Of a DNA stretch of 64,000 nucleotides, positions 11,813 through 24,286 are shown piece by piece (positions within the stretch are counted from its first letter, which is position 1; the number at the start of each line of letters is the position of its first letter). Origin of the DNA: Sambucus nigra (taxonomy: Eukaryota > Streptophyta > Magnoliopsida > Dipsacales > Adoxaceae); assembly GCA_949130495.1 (NCBI GenBank), contig OX422210.1, positions 502,735,760 to 502,799,759 on the forward strand, in the 5' to 3' direction. A program made the translations under genes and the position numbers. Below the pieces are notes generated by a model. That model was not told the origin of the DNA, did not search any database, and saw only the letters and a program-made list of their open reading frames with translations.

Positions 11813-13360
11813 TAATTTTGTATTTTTATGATCCCGTGCGGTGTAAATAGATTGGATTTATCTCATATTTATGCTACTAACCCTTTGAGGTAATAATTTT
11901 GTACATTGTGTATCTCTTATTTGTTTTACGGATATTTCATGCAAGAAAGATGGAAAAGAAAACTGAAAACAATGAAAGAAACCAAGAGATGGGAAGAGCA
12001 AGGGCATTTTCGTAATTTTTCAGATAAATCCAGGAGGTAGGTCTAACTGTAAAGTTTAAGATCTTTAAAATACAAGAACACTGGAAAAAACATCACCTCA
12101 ATCGGAGCTACGGTGAAGAAGTTATGGTCATTTGAAGTTGAGGAACAGAAAAAAAAAACCAATCCGGTTGAAATTAAAAAAGGATCAATCCGGCCTCTAG
12201 AATTCACTGCATCAGGCATATTTAGGGGATCGATTCGGAGGGTATCGATCCGATCATTAGTCACGTTCCATATCCATTATAAAATTAGTCACGCTTTCTG
12301 AGTGTGACAAATTGCCAGATACGGGATTTTTATTTTGTCCTTATCTTTTAGCCAAAAGAGTTTTATGTTTTGGGGACTCTTCTAAACGACCTCTAACTTA
12401 TATATTTAGTCATTAGGATTCTTTTTATTAATATTTCATTCAATTAAAATCTCCTAATCAAAGAGGAACATCTAGGTGAAGAATTTATATATTTTGCACC
12501 TTTAATTCAAAAGCTTTTCGAGTTTTTCTTCAACCTTTGATTTCTTCTTGCATGTTCTTGTTCTTCAATCTTGGTAAAATTTATTTTCAGCACTTTTATT
12601 ATTATTTCTCATGTTTAATCTCTCTTTTCAATCAATTATGAGTTCATGCAACGTAGGTAACGTAGTTTTCACTAATTTCACCATGTTAGGCTAGATTTTT
12701 AAGGGTTGGGATGCATGAACCCAACCCAATGTGGTTTGCATGGGTATAAAATTAGTTCTCTAAATTTAATAATTGATTAGATAATGTAGTATGGTGATCA
12801 CAACCGTTTTAAGACTTTTGATCTCGTTTTTCCTAGGTAACCGGGATGCTTAAGAGTGCAACGCGTGTATTAGCTAATGCGACACCGCTTTACTCATCCT
12901 TATACTGTGCAGGCTACGATACCTCATATATGTAATACTTGGGAGTACTAAATACCGGGTTTGATGAATTAATTAATTCACGACTAGTTTTGTACTGGGC
13001 AACACACTAGGGTTTAGGGGATTGTTTTCCCAACCTGTTTTCCCTTCATTCTTATTAAGTCATTCTTAGTTAGTTAATTTTGCTCACATAGTTAATGCAG
13101 TATTTTAATTTAGTGTGCATTTAGTTAATCAGTTATTTCCCATCTCAATCATATTTTTTTTCTTTTTAGAGTCAAGTTAGGGTTAACAGTCTTACCTTTG
13201 TCGTCACGTTCACTCGTCTTTTTTTCCTGTGGATTCGATACCCAGACTCCCCGCTATACTCCATAAGAGTGTAGTTAAAGTCTAGGTTTTTATATTGCGG
13301 TTGGAAGCCGATAACAACGACTAGCGTATTTACACAGACGCTTGGTTTTCACCTCAATCA
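11813..13360 (+). repeat. N1 5' LTR
   Basis: 1548 bp. The 3' part has the block ctgtggattcgataccc then a gtgtagt word, also found in N2 and in the solo LTR at 29470-30905. The 5' terminus is shortened relative to the 3' LTR. The small ORFs here are noise. Confidence 0.85.
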
Positions 13361-13361
13361 A

Positions 13362-13381
13362 AATGATGCCGTTACCGAGGA
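13362..13381 (+). other. N1 primer-binding site (Athila type)
   Basis: Aatgatgccgttaccgagga resembles the Athila/Tat-type site (TGGCGCCGTTGCCGGGGA) with a few transitions. It directly follows the 5' LTR. Confidence 0.7.
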
Positions 13382-13461
13382 ATTAGGTAGACTTAGGTAG
13401 GATCAAGTCAATCTAAAACTTTGACTAAAAAAAAATCCAAAATCCAAAAAAGAACAAAATA

Positions 13462-14082
13462 ATGAGTATTACGAGGGAGATACTGGATGAGAGTGAATGG
13501 CAAGATACAATAGATGAATTCCTTCGTAATGACCATCCATCCACATTATAGAAGTCTTAAGAGGAGAGTGAGAGAGAGTATTCGGATAATGAGCAAGAAA
13601 GAGCGTTAGGAGATATGAGCCTAGAGGACTTTGAGAACGAATTCGGGCCGGTGGATGACAGCTTCACTATCGAAGTCCAATCTCTATTGAACTCATTTTG
13701 TCACTTAGAAAAGAGCGCATGGAAAGATAGGATGGACGATTTCCTTATTTCTGACCATCCGCCCATGCCATTGGAGTTCTTGGTTGAAATTAAGGACATG
13801 GTTAGAGTATCGTCTGATTTAGAGCTTGATCCATGCATTATCAAGTTTAGGGACAATCTAGGCCATTCCAAAATTCACTTTGATATTCTCTCCAAGTCGG
13901 CCCATTTGTGCTACAAGTTGATTGAGCACCTTGTTGACTTCACTCACCTCATTCATCATATGCCTCGAGGTGTTCATTTTTTCTATTGGGTCAACTCCCA
14001 ATTGTTTCGACTTTTGGTTAATGATGTGAGGAAGACGAGCGAGACAACAAGAGCACCATTCCCCATGCAAGGGATCGGGTGA
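13462..14082 (+). pseudogene. N1 short acidic ORF, broken
   Basis: ATG at 13462 opens one frame of 207 codons ending at 14082, with in-frame stops TAG (13549) and TAA (13558). The first half is acidic (EESEREYSDNEQE, MSLEDFENEFGPVDD). The second half is hydrophobic and basic (LIHHMPRGVHFFYWVNSQLF). I see no zinc knuckle, protease or polymerase motif. Its position directly after the primer site is where gag normally starts, and N2 has an acidic ORF in the same place. The function is unknown. It may be a derived gag or an element-specific protein. Confidence 0.5.
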
Positions 14083-14255
14083 GTTTATATAGAGAGATGA
14101 GAGGTCATCGAACCCTCGACGCGTATAGGGTGATTTTTGTTGTATTTTTTAGTCATGTATGAGTGTCATATAATGTCTTGCTGAATTTTGATAATTTTCT
14201 TGTTTTATTTGTCGCACTTATTTTTTTTCTTCTTTAGATTTTAGTCCTTTTGATT

Positions 14256-14287
14256 GAGGACAATGCAAAAGTCTAAGTTAGGGGGTG
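14256..14287 (+). promoter_or_regulatory. N1 internal GAGGACAATG / polypurine motif
   Basis: Gaggacaatg, ten variable bases, then agttagggggtg; the motif is 32 nt long, the same length as at 61040-61071 in N2. The purine half copies the polypurine tract before the 3' LTR. It may prime a second plus-strand start; this is inference. Confidence 0.6.
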
Positions 14288-15601
14288 ACAAGTGTGTCTT
14301 TCTAAAACTTCACAAATCTTTAAAATGCCAAAAAAAATTGAAAAATTTTGAAAAATCAAAAATATTTTTCTTCAAAATAAATAAAAATTGGAATTTAAAA
14401 GCTTCAAAAATGTCACAAATATTTTGTCTCAAGTTGTAAAAATCAAATGCACAAAGCCAAAATTGGCCAAAGATGGAAATTGAGCGAAAATTGACGACTT
14501 AACGAATAGGTGTGGAGATTAACAAATCCGGTGAGATTTTGAGCCTATCATTTTTGTGAGTTTATAAATCAATCTGAGTGAATTGTAAACTCAAAGTTCT
14601 ATTTAGCGTTTAAAAAATTCGTTGATGATCTCTATTTTATTGTTTTGATCGGTTATGGGAAATGTGTAAGATATTGTCTTGCATAACGCGCACTAAAATA
14701 TCTCTAAACTAAATTAATCTCGAGACGCATATGGTAAAGCAACTCGCATTTGGACAATGAAATAGGCCATCATTTGTTACCCAAAAAGATTAGCCAGAAA
14801 AGTCGTAAAAAATTAACCTTTTTGCAACCCAATTTGAGCCTAATAAATTTTTTTCCTTTTTTCTTGATAACCCGAAAAACCCAATTAACCCAGAATTGTG
14901 AAAGTAGAAAATCCTAGAAAAAAGAGTCCAAAAGTGCATAAAAAGGGACAAGAAAAAAATAAAAGAATGCTCAACAAAAATAGCAAGAAAAAGAAAAATA
15001 AGAAGAGAAAATGAGCAAAAACTCAAAAAAAGCACAGATGGATATCATAAATGAATTCTCCAATTCGGAAGTTCCCAACCATTCCCATATTACCCAATAC
15101 ACCTTTAACCCGAAAAAGTCCTAACTGAGTTCGAATTGCAAAATTGATTACCGCGTGGAGAGCTAAGATACAAAAAGATAATATGAGAGATTAAATGGTG
15201 TGAATAAAATATAATATTTATCGTTTCCCAATAACCGTATTCCGATGAAGAGATCTTTTCACCCATAAATTTTCGTCTTTTATAATTGTGTGCGTGAATT
15301 CTTGTCCATTATATTTACTCTTTATATCATGCATACCGAGAGAAAATAGCCACATTTCGAGTGATTCGTTTGTGAGTGTATCCGTGAGAATTGAAATCAA
15401 AGAGAATTTTCGGAAAGTAACGTAATGATCAATCGGTGGAAGTTAACGATTCGATTTTTGGCTTCGCACACACACACTATGATTTGAGACTCTTAAATAT
15501 GAATTTGTGGTGGCCATTTTTGGGGAGTTTAAATTGTATAATTTTTAAGTATATTGAATTTTCTTTGAGTCAATAATGAATTTTGTGGGTATATTCACTG
15601 C

Positions 15602-15702
15602 AAACCCTCACCAGACACCACTCGTCCTGCTAGGGTAACCTAAGGGTTTAAAGGCTTGTTGCATACGCTAAATGCAATCGCTTTCCCGCGAAAAAGTTAT
15701 TC
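15602..15702 (+). promoter_or_regulatory. N1 conserved 3' block with hairpins
   Basis: About 97 bp very similar to 62698-62797 of N2. Shared words include agggtaaccta, tgcatacgctaaat and cccgcgaaa. Ttgcat (15659-15664) pairs with atgcaa (15672-15677) around a 7-nt loop. It lies about 90 bp before the polypurine tract. It is a candidate cis-acting RNA signal. Confidence 0.6.
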
Positions 15703-15791
15703 TATTCCAATAAAGTTTTTGAAGTGTATTTAACTCATACTCTCATTCTTTTACATTGCTCGGGACACGCAAAGTTCTAAGTTAGGGGGTT

Positions 15792-17388
15792 TGATTAGGC
15801 ATAAATTCTTTACATTTATCCCCTTAATTTCGGTATTTTTATGATCACGTACGGTTTAAATAGCTTGGATTTATCTCATATTTATGCTACTAACCCTTTG
15901 TGTCAATTATTTTGTGTTTTGTGTATCTCTTATATGTTTTACAGATATTTCATGCAAGAAAGATGGAAAAGAGAACTCAAAACAATGAAAGAAACAAAGA
16001 AATGGGAAGTGCAAGGGCATTTTCGTAATTTTATAGATAAATCCCGGAGGTGGGTCCAACTGTAAAGTTGAAGATCTTTCAAATACAAGAATACTGGAAA
16101 AAACGACACCTCAATCAGAGCTACGGTGAAGAAGTTAATTATGGTCATTTGAAGTTGAGGAGAAAATGAAGAGAAATTGACTCATAAAAACGGACCAATC
16201 CGGTTGAAATTAAAAAAGGATCGATCCGGCCTCTAGAATTCACTGCGTCAGGCATATTTAGGGGATCGATCCGATCATTAGTCACGTTCCATACCCTTTA
16301 TAAAATTAGTCACGCTTTCTGAGTGTGACAAATTGCCAGATACGGGATTTTTATTTTGTCCTTATCTTTTAGCCAAAAGAGTTTTATGTTTTGGGGACTC
16401 TTTTAAACGACCTCTAACTTATATATTTAGTCATTAGGATTATTTTTATTAATATTTCATTCATGTAAAAGCTCCTAATCAAAGAGGAACATCTAGGAGA
16501 AGAATTTATATATTTTGCACCTTTAATTCAAGAGCTTTTCGAGCTGTTCTTCAACCTTTCATTTCTTCTTGCTTGTTCTTGTTCTTCAATATTGGTAACA
16601 TTTATTTTTAGCACTTTTATTATTATTTCTCATGTTTAATCTCTCTTTCCAAGAAATTATGAGTTCATGCAATGTAGATAACGTAATTTTCACTAATTTC
16701 ACCATGTTAGGCTAGATTTTTAAGGATTGGGATGCATGAACCCAAACCAATGTGGTTTGCATGGGTATAAAATTAGTTCTCTAAATTTAATAATTGATTA
16801 GATCGTGTAGTATGGTTATCACAATCATTGTAAGACTTTTGATGTCGTTTGTCCTAGGTAACCGGGATGCTTAAGAGTGCAACGCGCGTGGTAGCTAATG
16901 TGACATCGCTTTACTCGTTCTTTGCTTACATACTATGTGGACTACGATCCCTATATATGTAATACTTGGGAGTACTAAAGACCGGGTTTGATGAATTAAT
17001 TAATTTACGATTAGTTTTGTACTGGGCAACACACTAGGGTTTGGGGGATTATTTTCCTAACCTGTTTTTCCTTCATTCTTATTAAGTCATTCTTAGTTAG
17101 TTAATTTTGCTCACATAGTTAATGCAGTAGTTTAATTTAGTTTGCATTTAGTTAATCAGTTATTTCCCATCTCAATCATCTTTTTGTTTCTTTTTAGAGT
17201 CAAGTTAGGGTTAACAGTCTTACATTTGTCGTCATGTTCACTCGTCATTTTTCCCTGTGGATTCGATACCCAGACTCGCCGCTATACTCCATAAGAGTGT
17301 AGTTAAAGTTTAGGTTTTCGTATTGCGGTTGGAAGCCGATAACAACGACTAGCGTATTTACACGGACGCTTGGTTTTCACCTCGATCA
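15792..17388 (+). repeat. N1 3' LTR
   Basis: 1597 bp, from tgattaggc to cctcgatca. It is highly similar to the 5' LTR from about 15836 onward and is followed by the AAGAC duplication (17389-17393). Confidence 0.9.
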
Positions 17389-18796
17389 AAGACAAAAAGA
17401 GTTTTGCATTTTTTTACACCATATATGGATGAACATTAAAGATGTACGGGTCACCCATTCATTCCATATCCATGTGATTGATTTATAGTGTTTTGAGACA
17501 TGACCTTATTCCATATATGTGCTTAATAATGTGTGGAGTCATTAAGTTGTGATTTGATGATTACTTGTTACATGTTTGAATCTTTGTCTCCTTTATTGCA
17601 CACGATCACGAGCTTATATGAGTATTCCACTTACCCATCACATGTCGATCATAGCGTTTTCATCTCAATTATGATTTAAAGCGAACCAAATATGAAAAAA
17701 CGTGATAAAAAATTGTGCTTGTAAGAACCATTTCCCGGGTTTAAATCATTTTTTCAAAAAATTTGTTAAATATTAAGCAATGGAAAGGCATTACAAAAGA
17801 CAAAAGTCTTTGTGTTAAAAGCCACCATTTGCAATGAAAAAATCTAAAAAGATTAAAGGCATATAAAAATAGAAATGTCAGACCAATTTTTGAAGATTGA
17901 TGCTTCATTACATATGAGCATTCATTTCTTCAAAAATAATTGGGATTTTTCTTAGTTATGTGAGATTTTGAGGTTGTTAATTTGAAGATCAATGTATTTG
18001 AACATACTATATAAATCTTGAAAAATATTACATAGTTTTTGGTGTCATTGGTGTGAAAATCACTTACGTTCTTGATTTGTTGATTAAGTTTAGTTAATTT
18101 CACATGAGTTCGCCACTTTTACACCTAAGGTTGACTTTGACATCTTTCATTAGTGGTATCTCAACCCTTCGTACACATGTGTTATGATTGTTTATGTTTA
18201 TTAACCTATGGAATATATTCACAACCCTACATTCACCTTTCATGATTCGAGCATTTTTGTGTTAACTCATGGTGTGTTGTATTTGTAAAATTATACTTGA
18301 GAAATTTTTTGAAAACTTTTAACATATAGTTGCTAAAGCCTTTAAGATTATCATTACATGTGCTTTATTTATATATTTTTGTGATGATACCTTACTTCTT
18401 ATATGATATGCTTTTTACTTGTTGTTTAGACTCTACTCCTTTGTATATTTCGGACAAAAAGGGGGAGAATAAATTAAGGGGGAGATTTGATGATGAGTTT
18501 GATTTATGGGGGAGATCACATTATGAGTTTTTTATTTATTTTATATTTCAAAATTTATGCATTACGGGTATTTTCTTTGCTTCATGTGTGTAGGTACTTA
18601 CAGAAGATCGTATTATACCTGATGAAGGCAAAGTGTCCATGGAAAGAACAAGTGGATATTGGAGACAATGTTTACTTATGCCAGTCCATTTCTAGATTTT
18701 GGGAGGGTATTAGGATCTTTTTTGTATTATAGGGGTTTTTGTTGTAATTTGGGTTTCGGTTTTCTTTTTGTCCCAGAATAGCCAAATTGGGAGATT
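17389..18796 (+). other. S2 3' non-coding region with polypurine tracts
   Basis: No gene is seen. It continues the region interrupted by N1 and matches S3 at about 34545-35853 (for example atggatgaa then gagtcattaa). Purine tracts gggggag occur at about 18461-18466, 18479-18484 and 18508-18514. A weaker one, ttgggagatt, adjoins the 3' LTR. The repeated tracts fit Sireviruses. Confidence 0.75.
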
Positions 18797-19901
18797 TGTT
18801 AGAGGAAATTATTTGTTATTGCTCATAGCTTAGGCTTACATTTGTATTTAGCATATTCCATTATAGTTTGTCATGTGTCGTCACGATGAACCGAATCACC
18901 AACATGTCCAAGTTTAATATTTCTCCAAGTTATAAAGGTATATATATTTAGGACTTCGAATTTATTTACATTTATATTTGGGAGACCTATTTTTTATAAA
19001 AAAAAAAACTCAAGGCAAAATTTTTTAAACTTAAAAAATATTTTTTATTTGACCTCGTTCAAAAGACATGACAATCTCATTCGAACGAGATGTCAAACTC
19101 GTTAGAATGCTCGTTACATCGAACGAACTTCCAATGAGGGTGTTCTGTTAGAATTCGTTTGGTGCTCGTTGAAGCTTGTTTGAAGATAGATATCTCGTTC
19201 AAACAAACTTGGTTTTCGTTCTAACGAAATGCTATTCTCGTTCGAATGACTTCCATCATTGTTCGAACAAGATCACCGCCTCGAATTTTGTGTGCGTCCT
19301 ATAAATACGTGTTTCAAAACTTTTGAAAAAATGCAACTTGCATATCTATTGCAAAAGCCCTTACACTTTTTAGGTCTAAGTACTTTTTTATTCACAAATC
19401 ATCCCCCACAATATACTTGTGAATCCATTTAAAACCCTAATAGATTCATACATGTTATAATCTTGTGAAGAGAGATCTTTGCTGCTGACATTGTGAACCC
19501 GGAGGGATCACAATTAAAGACCGAAGGCTGATCGGTGGATACCGAGGGTGGATCACAGCTTGTGGACTGCTCAGGAACGAGTGGTTTTCTTGAGAGATTT
19601 TATGAAGACTACTTGTTATATTTGTAGTTGTATCAAGTAATATTGTAAGTCGACTGTCTTGTAAAGTTTATAAAGTGCTGATATAAAAGGCTTTACCCTA
19701 AAAAGAGATTTTTCCTCAGTTATCGCATGATTCGATATTTTATTTATCTGTCTTATCACTTAGATGCATGTCTTAGGATAATAAGATGAAATTTGGCGTG
19801 TGTTTAGGACATTTAATTAAATAAGTTATTCCATTAAGATTGTACACTCTCTCAAATTGGTATCAGAGCCTTCAACTCTTTCAAGTGGTGTCCCCCTATC
19901 A
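18797..19901 (+). repeat. S2 3' LTR
   Basis: 1105 bp, from tgttagagg to ccctatca, followed by CACAA (19902-19906). The palindrome array is at about 19058-19275, the TATA box at 19300-19308, and an internal primer-site-like motif (tggtatcagagc) at about 19858-19869. Confidence 0.9.
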
Positions 19902-19906
19902 CACAA

Positions 19907-21025
19907 AATATACCATATATATAACTACACATATACTAATGAAGCACAACTATATATTGGTATAAATGACCAGAAAAGACAAACACATAAGCTTTACACA
20001 CTCTTATAGTATCAGTGTGTCTAAACATGATGGTATGAAGTGAAGGGGAGTGAACTAGAAACAAGAAAAACTAACCCATTCACTCAAACATGTCCAAGTA
20101 ACTCTATTTTACCGCAATAATTTATCAATATTCGATTTAGCCTCGCATATCAAATAAATAAGTCAAAAGGACAAACAAACAAGATATTAGATAATTCTTG
20201 AATTAATAGCACCAAACCAATTAAGCTCAGCTAAGACTCATTGTGCAAACCCATTAATCTTCAACTAAACACCCTAAAAATATATATTATTTTTTCTCTT
20301 TTTTTTCTTTTAAGGATATCTAATTTTTGAAGCATTAGTGCAAAAATTTGGCCATGTTAATTTTTTTCTATTTTTATTGCCTCTCGATCTTTTTAGGCTC
20401 TTGTCAACGGTGGCCTTTATTTAATGCAAAGAAAATTTCTTCTTTCGTAGCCCTTTCCTATACACACTCATATTTTTAAAAAAATATCAAACAAACTCAC
20501 AGGAAATGATTTTTACATGCACAACTCCCCTTAGTCAAAAAATTTATGAATATGCTGCGATTGGTGGAAAAAAACCTCGTTGAGCTCGTTTGTCATATGA
20601 AGTTAAAATCCAAAAGAGCTCGTGCAAAGTGTGCACGGAGGCATATTCAAAATGAATCCATCACGTAAATAAATTTCAAACTACTTAATATAAATGTGAT
20701 TAAGAACAATCCAAGCATTCAAAATCAAAATTAAATGTCCTAGTCACATGGATACATGGAAGGAATGGTAATCAAACACAGTGATATGCCACACAATATG
20801 TGTAAAACCAAACTACACAAAGACAAAAATCTTTTCTAGTTTTAAAAAAATTTCAAAATGATACCAATTTTAAAAAACTCAAATGGAAAGAAAAATCTTT
20901 TTTATATTTTTCTCATTAAGATCAAAAGAATGGAGAAACAAAATAAAAAAGATAAACACATCATAACACTAGCGAACATATAGCATGAAGAACAACATTA
21001 GTGTATGAAAGACATGTAATAACAA
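19907..21025 (-). other. S1 3' non-coding region
   Basis: No gene is seen. On the minus strand this follows gag. The part 20300-20530 matches S4 at about 40490-40760 (tttttattgcct, caacggtggc, caaactcaca), so S1 and S4 share this region. Its function is unknown. Confidence 0.7.
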
Positions 21026-23381
21026 TCACTTATAGGATATAGCATGGGGTGAATCATGTGAAAGAAAATGGGAGTTGATAATCCTGATATATAGCACCTC
21101 CAAATCGGATCTGCCAACCCATATAGGTGTAACGTGATGAACTCGAGTTTGGGGAACCTTGGTTACACTTGCCTTAATCTTCCTAGGACCTTTTCTAAGA
21201 TCATAATAAAAACACCTAAGGTGACCTTTCCTACCACATTGTGTGCAAGTGAAGACACGAGGAATGTTACCTTTAGGTTGACCTTTTTTAGCACTCCTAG
21301 TTTTATTTGGCTCATTGAAATGCATAGTCTTGGCTTTAGTAGCATAATATCTATATCATCAAATTCAATCCCACACTTGTCATCTTTGATTCATACAGTT
21401 CCTAATATTTTATCCACCCTCTCTAACCTAGATTCCAAGTCAAATTTGACATTACTAGAATCTCTCAACTTCTATATTAACTCCATAATCCCAAACTTAA
21501 ACAAATACCTATACTATTCAAACTCAAGAAGATCCTCTTTAAAGTCTCCATCAAATCACGAAGACTATATTTCTCTTTCTAAATAGACGTTAGCTTCTCT
21601 TTAAATGTCATCCCACGTGTTCTAAGATTTTTAATTAATTTACCATTATGATCCCTTATGGTACGTTCCTTTACCTTAGCTTCTAAATGCAAGCTGGCCT
21701 TTTTCAACTTTAATGACTCCATGTACAAATCCTGAAAGGCCACTTAAATCTCATTCTCCTCCTCATCTTCTTCATCATCGTTCCTCTCTTCATCATCTTA
21801 GGATCCTAAAGAACGGACCTTGGAACCTGCATGCCATGATTATCTTCATCGGGGAAAGCTGATTCTTTTAAGCCCGCATGGCTGGCCATGAACGCGGTGA
21901 AGATGCAATCAGTGGGGGAATTAACTTCTTCTTCCAACTCACTATGAGTAAGGGTGGTATTATATATCTTCGGTTTCTTAACCTCATTCCTTAGTCTAGT
22001 GGGACACTCACGAGAATAATGCCTAAAACCTTAGCATTGAAAACACCTGTACTGGTCATCCACCTTCATAGGACAATCCTTATTCTTCCTATCACGATCG
22101 ATAAAGTTCTTAGGTTTTTTTCCAAACTCTTCCCAAACCACTTCTCATCTCTAAGCTTAAGAAACTTTTTGAACTTCCTAGTAAACCTAGTTATCTTTTC
22201 ATTATCAATATCACCGTCACTATTGGAATCCCACACGTCCTCTTTTTGGGTTTTCATGGTAATACCCTTTTCTTTCTTCTTCATAGGACACATGTTCATA
22301 TCATTAGGCCTGTAAACGGATCAAATTCGGACCAGATCAGGAAAATCCAAATCCACATCCATTTATGTTAAACGGATTCGGATCCGATCCATTTATTAAT
22401 CAGATCGGATCAGACAAATCCAAATCCATATCCGTTTATATTAAACGGATTTGGATCCGATCCGATTATCCTTTTATGTTAAACTTTATTTGCAACTTTT
22501 TATTTTCAACTCTTGTTTCATAAATTTATTTTGCAAATGTTCCAAAAAAATAGATTATTAAATAAAGAACTATTATAATATATATTTAAAATATTATTAA
22601 ATACAATATATATTAATTAAAAATATATTATATATAATTTATATATATATATATTAAAAATATTAATCGGATCAGAGTATATAATTTAAATCCGCTCCAT
22701 TTAATAAACGGGTAATCGGATAATTGAATTTCAGGCATGATCCATATCCGCTTAAATGGATCGATTCGGATTCGGATTTGGATAAAATATGATCCATTGA
22801 CAGGACTACATCTCCTAGGCTTGTAGGTCACTTATAAATTCTTGGACTATCAATAAATCTTTTAGGTAATGGCCTTAAGATTTTTCGCACAACTATAGAC
22901 TCGATGATCGGCTCACCTAAGTTAAACGAGAAGTTGTCAATATCTGAAAACTTGGTATAAAACTCATCAAAAGACTCATTCTCTAACATCTTAATCGTAT
23001 CAAACTTAGTCGTGAGATATTATAACTTGGAAGCCCTAACTGTATTTAATCCCTCTTATGTGGATCGCAAAACATCCCAAGCATCCTTAGATATCTCGCA
23101 AGTTATAATGTGTCTAAATTCTTCAGCGGTCACAGCATAAAAAAAGTATTAACAACCCTGGAATTAAAAGTTGAGGCATTATTTTCATCCGTTCTCCAAG
23201 AGGTATACACTTTAGGAGCACTACCTTTAGTGGGAGGAGTCTACCCATAATCAATCGAGTTCCAAACAGTTTCATCTATCGATTTCAAGTAAAATTTCAT
23301 CTAAGCTTTCTAACAGGGATAGTTTAACCCATCAAACAATGGAAGTCAACCAATGTAACTACCCTCTTAGTTAAAAGCCAT
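21026..23381 (-). pseudogene. gag: S1 gag pseudogene, split by a hAT-like MITE
   Basis: ATG is at 23381-23379. On the minus strand the capsid-type region reads FDGLNYP, MKFYLKSIDETVW, then EEFRHIITCEISKDAWDVL and FDEFYTKFSDIDNFSFNLGE, with several stops and a frameshift near 23140. The MITE at 22305-22808 cuts the gene here. After it come a basic region (ITRFTRKFKKFLKLRDEKW), a first zinc knuckle CFQC..HYSREC at about 22010-22050 with a stop inside, and a badly disrupted coiled-coil section. A second knuckle (about 21233-21275) reads CTQCGRKGHLRCFYYD, with the last cysteine misplaced. The tail ending SHDSPHAISYK matches S3 and S4. No pol follows. Confidence 0.85.
22305..22808. mobile_element. 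hAT-like MITE inserted in S1 gag
   Basis: The ends taggcctgtaaacggatca and (other strand) tagtcctgtcaatggatca are inverted repeats with four mismatches. The flanks catatcat (22297-22304) and catctcct (22809-22816) agree at 6 of 8 bp, a decayed hAT-type duplication. The interior has many ggatc/gatcc words and an AT-rich centre (22540-22660). It has no coding capacity. Confidence 0.8.
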
Positions 23382-23436
23382 TTAAACCCTAAATAAGGAC
23401 AAAAAAGGGATCTAACACAACAAACTAGTGTAGCTC

Positions 23437-23448
23437 ACTCTGATACCA
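23437..23448 (-). other. S1 primer-binding site
   Basis: Actctgatacca is the complement of TGGTATCAGAGT, the initiator tRNA-Met site with one change. It lies 3 bp from the S1 5' LTR. Confidence 0.8.
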
Positions 23449-23451
23449 ATT

Positions 23452-24273
23452 TGAAGAAAGCTATGTGCCCTACGACTTCTATGAGAAACACCACCAATTT
23501 ATTTTTCACAATTTTAATAAACTTTGCACCGAATAAAACCACAAGTGTTATGTGAAACAGTTTTGTCAAATTTATTCTTGGATCTTAAACTTCAGTGTAA
23601 ACTAGGGTTTGAGAGGCACGCGATTTATCTTGAAAAATCGTTTTGGTAAAATACCTCTAAGAAAATTGATGCCTGACCTGAGTATTTATAAAAAAATGCG
23701 AATTTTAAGGTGGCACATTTTTTAGGCAACTCGTTCGAACAAAAAACTATAGTTCGTTCGAACGAAAACATTATCTCGTTTGAATCAATAAAAACCTCGT
23801 CCGGAAGAACATGCCAATCTCGTTCGAACCAGCTTCTAACGATATATCTCTGATTAACAAAAATACCTCATTTGATGTTTGTTTGAAGGTCGTTTTAACA
23901 AAATTTACATCTCGTTCGAATGAACTGTTCAAATGAATAAAAAAAAAAAAAAATATGTTTCTTTCAAAAAATATTCTACGAAAAGGCCGCAAATAACTTT
24001 TATAAAACGTCACCCAAACATATCCAGGGATCAAACACTAATATGCATTCATACCTTCATTAAGCTCCCTCGTATGTTGAAGACGAAAACTCTGCACTCA
24101 ATCCAATGTAACCTTGATGTCGCTTTAGCTTCACCGCATAGTCTTCAATCACACATCATAAGCTTAAAGGACATACAACTCAAGTCCTAACCTATGACTC
24201 AATCAAGTTTTGTCTAAACATAGAATAAAGCCAATACTTATAAATTGACTCAATTCGAAAATTTATTCTTATA
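23452..24273 (-). repeat. S1 5' LTR, shortened
   Basis: 822 bp against 1080 bp for the other S1 LTR; about 260 bp is missing near 23560-23600. It has the palindrome array (about 23720-23930) and, on the minus strand, TATAAATAC (23682-23690). The end is mutated (ttcttata instead of gtccctaca). Confidence 0.85.
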
Positions 24274-24286
24274 GATATACACTCCA

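Larger units (their letters stand above)
14083..15791 (+). other. N1 3' non-coding region with conserved blocks
   Basis: No gene is seen. Blocks shared with N2 are a 32-nt motif at 14256-14287, caaccc then tttgagcctaat at 14825-14846, and a roughly 97-bp block at 15602-15702. The polypurine tract ctaagttagggggt lies at about 15777-15790, directly before the 3' LTR. The sequence between blocks is AT-rich and differs from N2. Confidence 0.75.
11813..17388 (+). mobile_element. N1: non-autonomous Athila-like gypsy element
   Basis: The LTRs are 11813-13360 and 15792-17388, with flanking AAGAC (11808-11812 and 17389-17393). The 3' LTR begins tgattaggcataaatt. The 5' LTR lacks about the first 30 bp, probably a small deletion. 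The 5' LTR ends atca, followed by aaatgatgccgttaccgagg, a decayed form of the Athila-type primer site. The 2.4-kb internal region has one short broken ORF (13462-14082) and 1.7 kb of non-coding DNA with conserved blocks, but no gag, protease or polymerase that I recognise. It must depend on enzymes from another element. Confidence 0.85.
8413..19901 (+). mobile_element. S2: Sirevirus-like copia element without pol, split by N1
   Basis: The LTRs are 8413-9510 and 18797-19901, flanked by a perfect 5-bp duplication CACAA (8408-8412 and 19902-19906). The primer site (tggtatcagagc, 9513-9524) follows the 5' LTR and purine tracts precede the 3' LTR. Without N1 the internal region is about 3.7 kb. 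It encodes a broken gag with capsid-type region, two zinc knuckles and a coiled coil, then about 1.6 kb of non-coding DNA. No pol is seen. The 3' non-coding part resembles those of S3 and S4. It is the insertion that splits S1. Confidence 0.92.
6674..24273 (-). mobile_element. S1: Sirevirus-like copia element without pol, carrying nested S2 and N1
   Basis: Both LTRs begin tgaagaaagc. They are flanked by gatac (6669-6673) and gatat (24274-24278), a slightly decayed 5-bp target duplication. A primer site complement (actctgatacca, 23437-23448) adjoins the right LTR and a purine tract adjoins the left one, so transcription runs right to left. Without S2 the internal region is about 4.2 kb and holds a broken gag (21026-23381) then about 1.8 kb of non-coding DNA. 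No protease, integrase, reverse transcriptase or RNase H is seen. The LTRs have diverged and one has a deletion, so S1 is older than S2, S3 and S4. Confidence 0.85.

Noticed and set aside
15659..15677. Hairpin with 7-nt loop as a tRNA anticodon arm
   Set aside because: The loop lacks the usual U33, and the neighbouring stems do not form a cloverleaf.
21134..21586. 150-codon plus-strand frame
   Set aside because: It is antisense to the S1 gag coiled-coil and knuckle region.
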